The notes under the pieces were generated by a model that saw nothing but the letters and a program-made list of their open reading frames with translations, did not search any database and was not told the DNA's origin. A stretch of DNA of 64,000 bases from Muraenolepis orangiensis (Eukaryota; Chordata; Actinopteri; Gadiformes; Muraenolepididae), in contig CM051002.1 of NCBI GenBank assembly GCA_027704905.1, forward strand, positions 13,637,930 to 13,701,929. The letters are read 5' to 3'. The translations under genes were made by a program, and so were the position numbers. Shown here one piece after another: positions 59,821 to 64,000 of this stretch; the stretch's first letter is position 1; every line of letters starts with the position of its first letter.

Positions 59821-61589
59821 GCGGCTCGAGCGTGCGTCACTACGGAAGTCCGTCAGGGGCTGTGTGCGTGTGTAAAGCATAACGCTGACGTCTGCAGGGA
59901 CGTAACCCCGAGCTAAAAACAGACCCCAGAGTCCAGGGTGGGGGTGGCTGCAACGGAGTGAGCGCCTCCTGCCTCCCTTTGATGCAGTCCCTTAAGTCAT
60001 TCTTAGAAAACCTGTAACTGTAAATGAGTGCCCGAAACTGCCCAATTCCAAAAGTCTCCCCCCCCCCCCCCCAATTGGTGGGACTGCAGAAGGTGTGACT
60101 GGTGGTGTTTTGCTTTTTTGTGTGGTGATCCGTTACTTGGGACAGCGCCAATTTTTGTTTTTTGTTGTCAACCTCAAGCAAGAGTCACACCATATGTCCT
60201 GTGTTTCATACTATGCCCACGAAGCACTTTGTCCTGTATGTGTGCCCTGTGCTGTCTCAGAGGTGCTTATTAAAGTCATGTTAATTATTTGTTTTATTTA
60301 GCATACATGTGTTTTTTGTTAACATTTGTGCCATGTTTAGCCACATGGTAGAAAAAGAATATATATCGAAATAATACCGCCGATGTCTTTTCCATATTTA
60401 TTTTTTAAAAGTTTATTTTGTACAAAAAAAAGAAATGGTTGTTTTTATTTTGAACAGGGTCAATAAACAATGGAACGAGCTGGTTTAAAAGGTGTCTTTC
60501 AGAAAGATTATGAAATAACGAGTCAAGGGATTATTATAGATTTCAGTTGCAATGTACCTCTGTCTTTTACCTTTTGGCCTTTGATTTAGGTGTGCCTTTT
60601 TGGAATACTTCTTTCCCAGGGAGAAGAATAGAAAGAATGACTAGTTACAGGACGTACACCGCAAGTTCAGGGTCTTAACCAGGTTCTGTACAATTTAGAC
60701 GCCTAGTATTTTGCCTTAGACACGTTGTTGTCCTTGGCGGGTATGATTTAAGGTATGTGTGATAGGCCTTTTAAAAAAGTATTAATGCAAAATGTATATT
60801 TATATGCAAGCTTTATAATTTAAAGTCATGTGGTTAAGTTAATACTCTTCATTGTTAAGTCACAAAGAAATGCTATACATATTATTGGTTAAATGCTATG
60901 TTAAACCTTTATCTCCCACAATGCCACGAAGACACGTTTGTGTCAAAGCATGCAGCGCCATTTTTATTTTTATTAAGTGCAATTTATATCCACAATTTAA
61001 TAATAGTTTGTGCCGTTTTAAACATTGTATGTTTTCGCTCACGTTATGGTCACCTAACTAAGTTTTGTTTTATTGTAACCTTTCAAGTGTCTTTATTTAT
61101 TTAATACAATGTCAACTTGTTGGAAATCTGGACTTTTAACTTAGTATTGGCACCTTTTGTTTCAATGAAGCCTTCCTTGGGTGTGATGCTTGGTCAAATA
61201 TTCAACACACAATAACTGTGGTAACACTATGCTGCTGTGGTATATGCCTTAGCTGGTGTCCCTGCTTAGTTATAGACTATAACTAATGCAAATAAATATC
61301 ACTGTCCAAGATGTGGCCATTGTGTTCATTTATTTAAGAATATATATATTCTACAATAATCCATTATAAACACCTCCATACATACGCATATATAATATGC
61401 AATACATGTATTTGTATCAAATGCAACAGTTTAGAGCTGTATGATTAATAGATATGATTGATTAACAGGTTGTATATGAATAGGCGTATTGGTTTTGAAA
61501 CTTCCTCGGCTGTCATTTCCGGTGTGCCGCACTGTCAGAAGATGACCTCAGGGGGAGGGGCTTAACGAAGGACGGTGGGGTTCTCCGCA
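59821..61589. other. bicd2 3' UTR and bicd2-card19 intergenic region
   Basis: A/T-rich DNA with several poly(A)-like hexamers. It ends in a GC-box-like GGGGGAGGGGCTTAACG just before the card19 start. No other gene seen. Confidence 0.7.
60463..60469 (+). promoter_or_regulatory. bicd2: Candidate bicd2 poly(A) signal
   Basis: CAATAAAC about 640 bp after the terminal TAA, after a long T/A-rich stretch. A weaker ATTAAA lies at 60270. Confidence 0.4.
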
Positions 61590-63350
61590 ATGGGAGGTTT
61601 GTGTCTTAGTTTTTAAATAAATGTTTTGTTTACTATAACATCGAATTACATTTACGTACTGGTGTGTTTGAAGTGTAACGTCGTTGTACGTTTACTACAG
61701 AGTACAAAATTCCACGATTAGCAGTTTGCCTACTTTTTTTCCCCCCCATACAACCTTTCCCAGTTCTAAGGTTGTTTCCTCAAGTTCCTCAAGTTTTCTC
61801 GGTGCAACTATTCATCTTTAAGATCCGCTGTACTGCAGTTTGTTTCTTCTTCTTGCACGCCGGAATAAAACAGTAATCTCATTCCGTCAAAGCAATGTTC
61901 GCAATCGTTTTGAATCTCACGGTTTAGAAGTCGCTACCAATAGGCAACTTTCTTTTCACGTAGTCGCCCCTGTGCAGCTATCTTAGCTGAGCCCGTGTAG
62001 ACATGATGCGGGTTATTTCAGTACGTTTAGCGCAGTATCCATGTGTGTATGTGTAAATTGTGCCATGCGGGTGGTTGGCATACATTTAAGGCATTCTTCA
62101 GAGGTACTTTCTATTCACATTCACAGACAGCTTCCATGACCAGCTGCTGGAGGACAGCCGGTTCCTCAAGGCAGACCGAAGATTGGATACAGAACCGGTA
62201 GACAAACTAATTCTTCAGCTTAACAGGATCTATCCCCAGATCCTCTCTGACAAGGAGGCCACCAAGGCGAGTGATGCTGATTTTATTTTTCAATACAGTC
62301 AACCTTAAGTAGCGTGTAGGCCTACATGTGTATTATTTAACAATGGTCACAACACGTTTGATAAAGACACGAAGAGTAGAAACACTAAAAAGTGTGCATT
62401 ACTTCGTATTCATTAATGACATATTTTCCTTTTTTAAAACGGTTCCAGTTCAGAGATTTGGATGTGCCCACCTGTGTGCGTCTGGGTGAGCTCCTAACAC
62501 ACCTGCAGGGGAAAGGCGAGGAGGCCTGCAAGGAGTTCTATCGGGCTCTCCACTTGCACGTGGAGGAAGTATATTACAGCTTGCCCACACGCCTCCGTCT
62601 CAAAGGTGGTTTTCTTCGTTTCATCCGCTAAGTCTAAAACCCACACCCACTTTGTATAAATGGGATTTTCCCCAGACAATGTTGTTTTTGTTTCTGCTGT
62701 ATTAACTTTGTTTTTCTAAACTTGTTCTGTTGCATTATGGTAACAATCCCTGATGTGTTCCACCCCCAGACTCTTCTGATCGGCTGACACCCAGAGGTGT
62801 TCACCAGCAGAGATATGTTCTCAATGACCGAAGTAAGACGATATCCAATTTAATGTGTTCATAAGTTGACCTAAAGGAAACCACCCTTTTTTTCCCTTTC
62901 GAAAATGGATAGCAGGTCAACGTAGCTGCCCCAGAATCGCTTTTTGTAAGACAGGATAATGTATGCAAAGTTACAATTTGTCTGGTTCACAAAGACGGAT
63001 ATAGATGCTGAAACGTCTTCCCTCAACTTCTCTTTCTCTTCCAGGCCCCATGTTCTTCCTCGGCTGTTTCAGCTTAGCAGCAGGAGCGGCCATGTTGTAT
63101 TACTACAGCGGTGAGTCTCCGTCTCATCCCCCCATACATGTTCGCCGCTCCTTATCTGCAATTTTTAGGCGGCAAAAGTCACAAGCCAACCTGAATGTCA
63201 TCCATGTGTGTACAGCTAACATGCTTGTCCCCCCCTGTAGAGGCCAAAGTGTCTGGAGGCAGCCGTGTGGTAGGGTTGGCGGCTCTTGGACTGAGCAGGA
63301 AGGCCAGGGAGGTTCTCATTTGGTACACTGAAGAAGGCTCCACTAAATAG
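61590..63350 (+). CDS. card19: Caspase recruitment domain protein 19 (CARD19/BinCARD)
   Basis: Exons: 61590-61596 (only ATGGGAG), 62127-62266, 62449-62605, 62770-62832, 63045-63110, 63241-63350; 543 nt, 180 aa (human about 183). The CARD domain reads DSFHDQLLEDSRFLKADRRL, EPVDKLILQLNRIYPQILSD and KEATKFRDLDVPTCVRLGEL, then ACKEFYRALHLHVEEVYYSL. Then come a short polar linker, a membrane segment (MFFLGCFSLAAGAAMLYYY) and a basic tail ending EEGSTK. The human protein regulates BCL10 signalling and its membrane form is mitochondrial. The intron after 62266 starts GC rather than GT (AAG|GCGAGT). Human Cys7 is not present. The coding start is short but fits MGDSFHDQLL against human MTDQTYCDRL, and the ATG lies just after a GC-rich, promoter-like stretch. 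Confidence 0.92.
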
Positions 63351-64000
63351 TGGTGGGGGTTAAAACCTTTTTTTTTTTTTTATTCATAGTGTTGAATACA
63401 CTTTTTTTTTTGTATATAACCATATATATATATATTGCCTTGCTGATCTAAAAAAAAAAAAGGGGGGGAAATGTGGGGTTTTTCAAAAGTCTGTTTTGCC
63501 GCAAAGTTGTATTTATTATTTTGACGTGTTGGTGAATTGATCCAAAGATTTATGAAAGGGTTATAATTAGGATGAGAGTAAACATTTGATTCATATAATT
63601 TCCCCCTTTGTAATAAGTTAAGCCATAACCTGCATAGATTCTAATGGTACACGTCCTTGTTTTATTTTAAGTCGGTAATATAATACACATTATTTGTATG
63701 GTTTCTAAATGTATTGTGATGTCCCCAATGAACTGTGGCTTCGGTGTCCCACTGCACATAGTGCTGTAATACATGCACAAATAATTTCTTTAAAATATTG
63801 CTTATATGTGATATGATCACATACAATGGGGTTTAAAACCGCCACAGTCGTAACATATAGGCCAACACATTTATTTGACTTTAGAAATGTGTAAATGTGT
63901 AATAAATAAAAATTGGGCACGTAATGCCGTTCATTTAGACCAAGGTTAAAAACGTGTAGGCAGTTTATGTACAAACTACTTTGTTTTGGTGAAACATTAG
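63351..64000 (+). other. card19: card19 3' UTR and flank
   Basis: T-rich and A/T-rich sequence with homopolymer runs. A candidate poly(A) signal, AATAAATAAA, lies at 63901-63910. No further coding sequence seen to the window end. Confidence 0.6.

Noticed and set aside
60028..60301. Short Cys-rich plus-strand frames after bicd2
   Set aside because: Lie in the bicd2 3' UTR, lack splice partners and resemble no family.

Overview
The window looks like nuclear DNA of a ray-finned (teleost) fish. It has short GT-AG introns, orthologues of vertebrate genes, fish-type SINE and LINE tails, and a very heavy load of (CA)n, (GA)n and other microsatellites. The microsatellite density would fit a cod-like fish (Gadiformes), but that is inference only. 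The assembly has one 1,000-base run of N at 5116-6115.

Layout. (1) 1-29418, minus strand: the 5' half of an L-type voltage-gated calcium channel alpha-1 gene, best matched to CACNA1D (Cav1.3). Sixteen or seventeen exons can be placed. They cover the N-terminus, all of homologous repeats I and II, the I-II linker with its beta-subunit binding site, and part of the II-III linker; the gene continues past base 1. Two consecutive 104-bp IS6 exons are a mutually exclusive pair. (2) 29.4-39.4 kb: intergenic/promoter DNA, mostly microsatellites. (3) 39383-48035, plus strand: a complete 14-exon transketolase gene (628 aa). Its frame is intact, but at least five residues matching the catalytic or substrate-binding set of human TKT are changed. 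(4) 50462-59820, plus strand: bicd2, a dynein-cargo adaptor (827 aa if spliced to the last small exon). (5) 61590-63350, plus strand: card19 (180 aa), a CARD protein with a C-terminal membrane segment. (6) 63351-64000: 3' UTR and flank.

The genes do not form a pathway. cacna1d and tkt are also close together on human 3p21, and bicd2 and card19 both lie on human 9q22, so the window holds a junction between two ancestral neighbour pairs. The best candidates for something new are the tkt copy with a rewritten active site, the calcium-channel features (a decayed N-terminal calmodulin motif, a poly-alanine IS3-S4 loop, a diverged IS6 exon, a copied exon fragment, a missing II-III linker segment), and the frequent placement of exons directly after long dinucleotide repeats. 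All homology statements rest on reading the sequence against remembered family sequences; no search was run.
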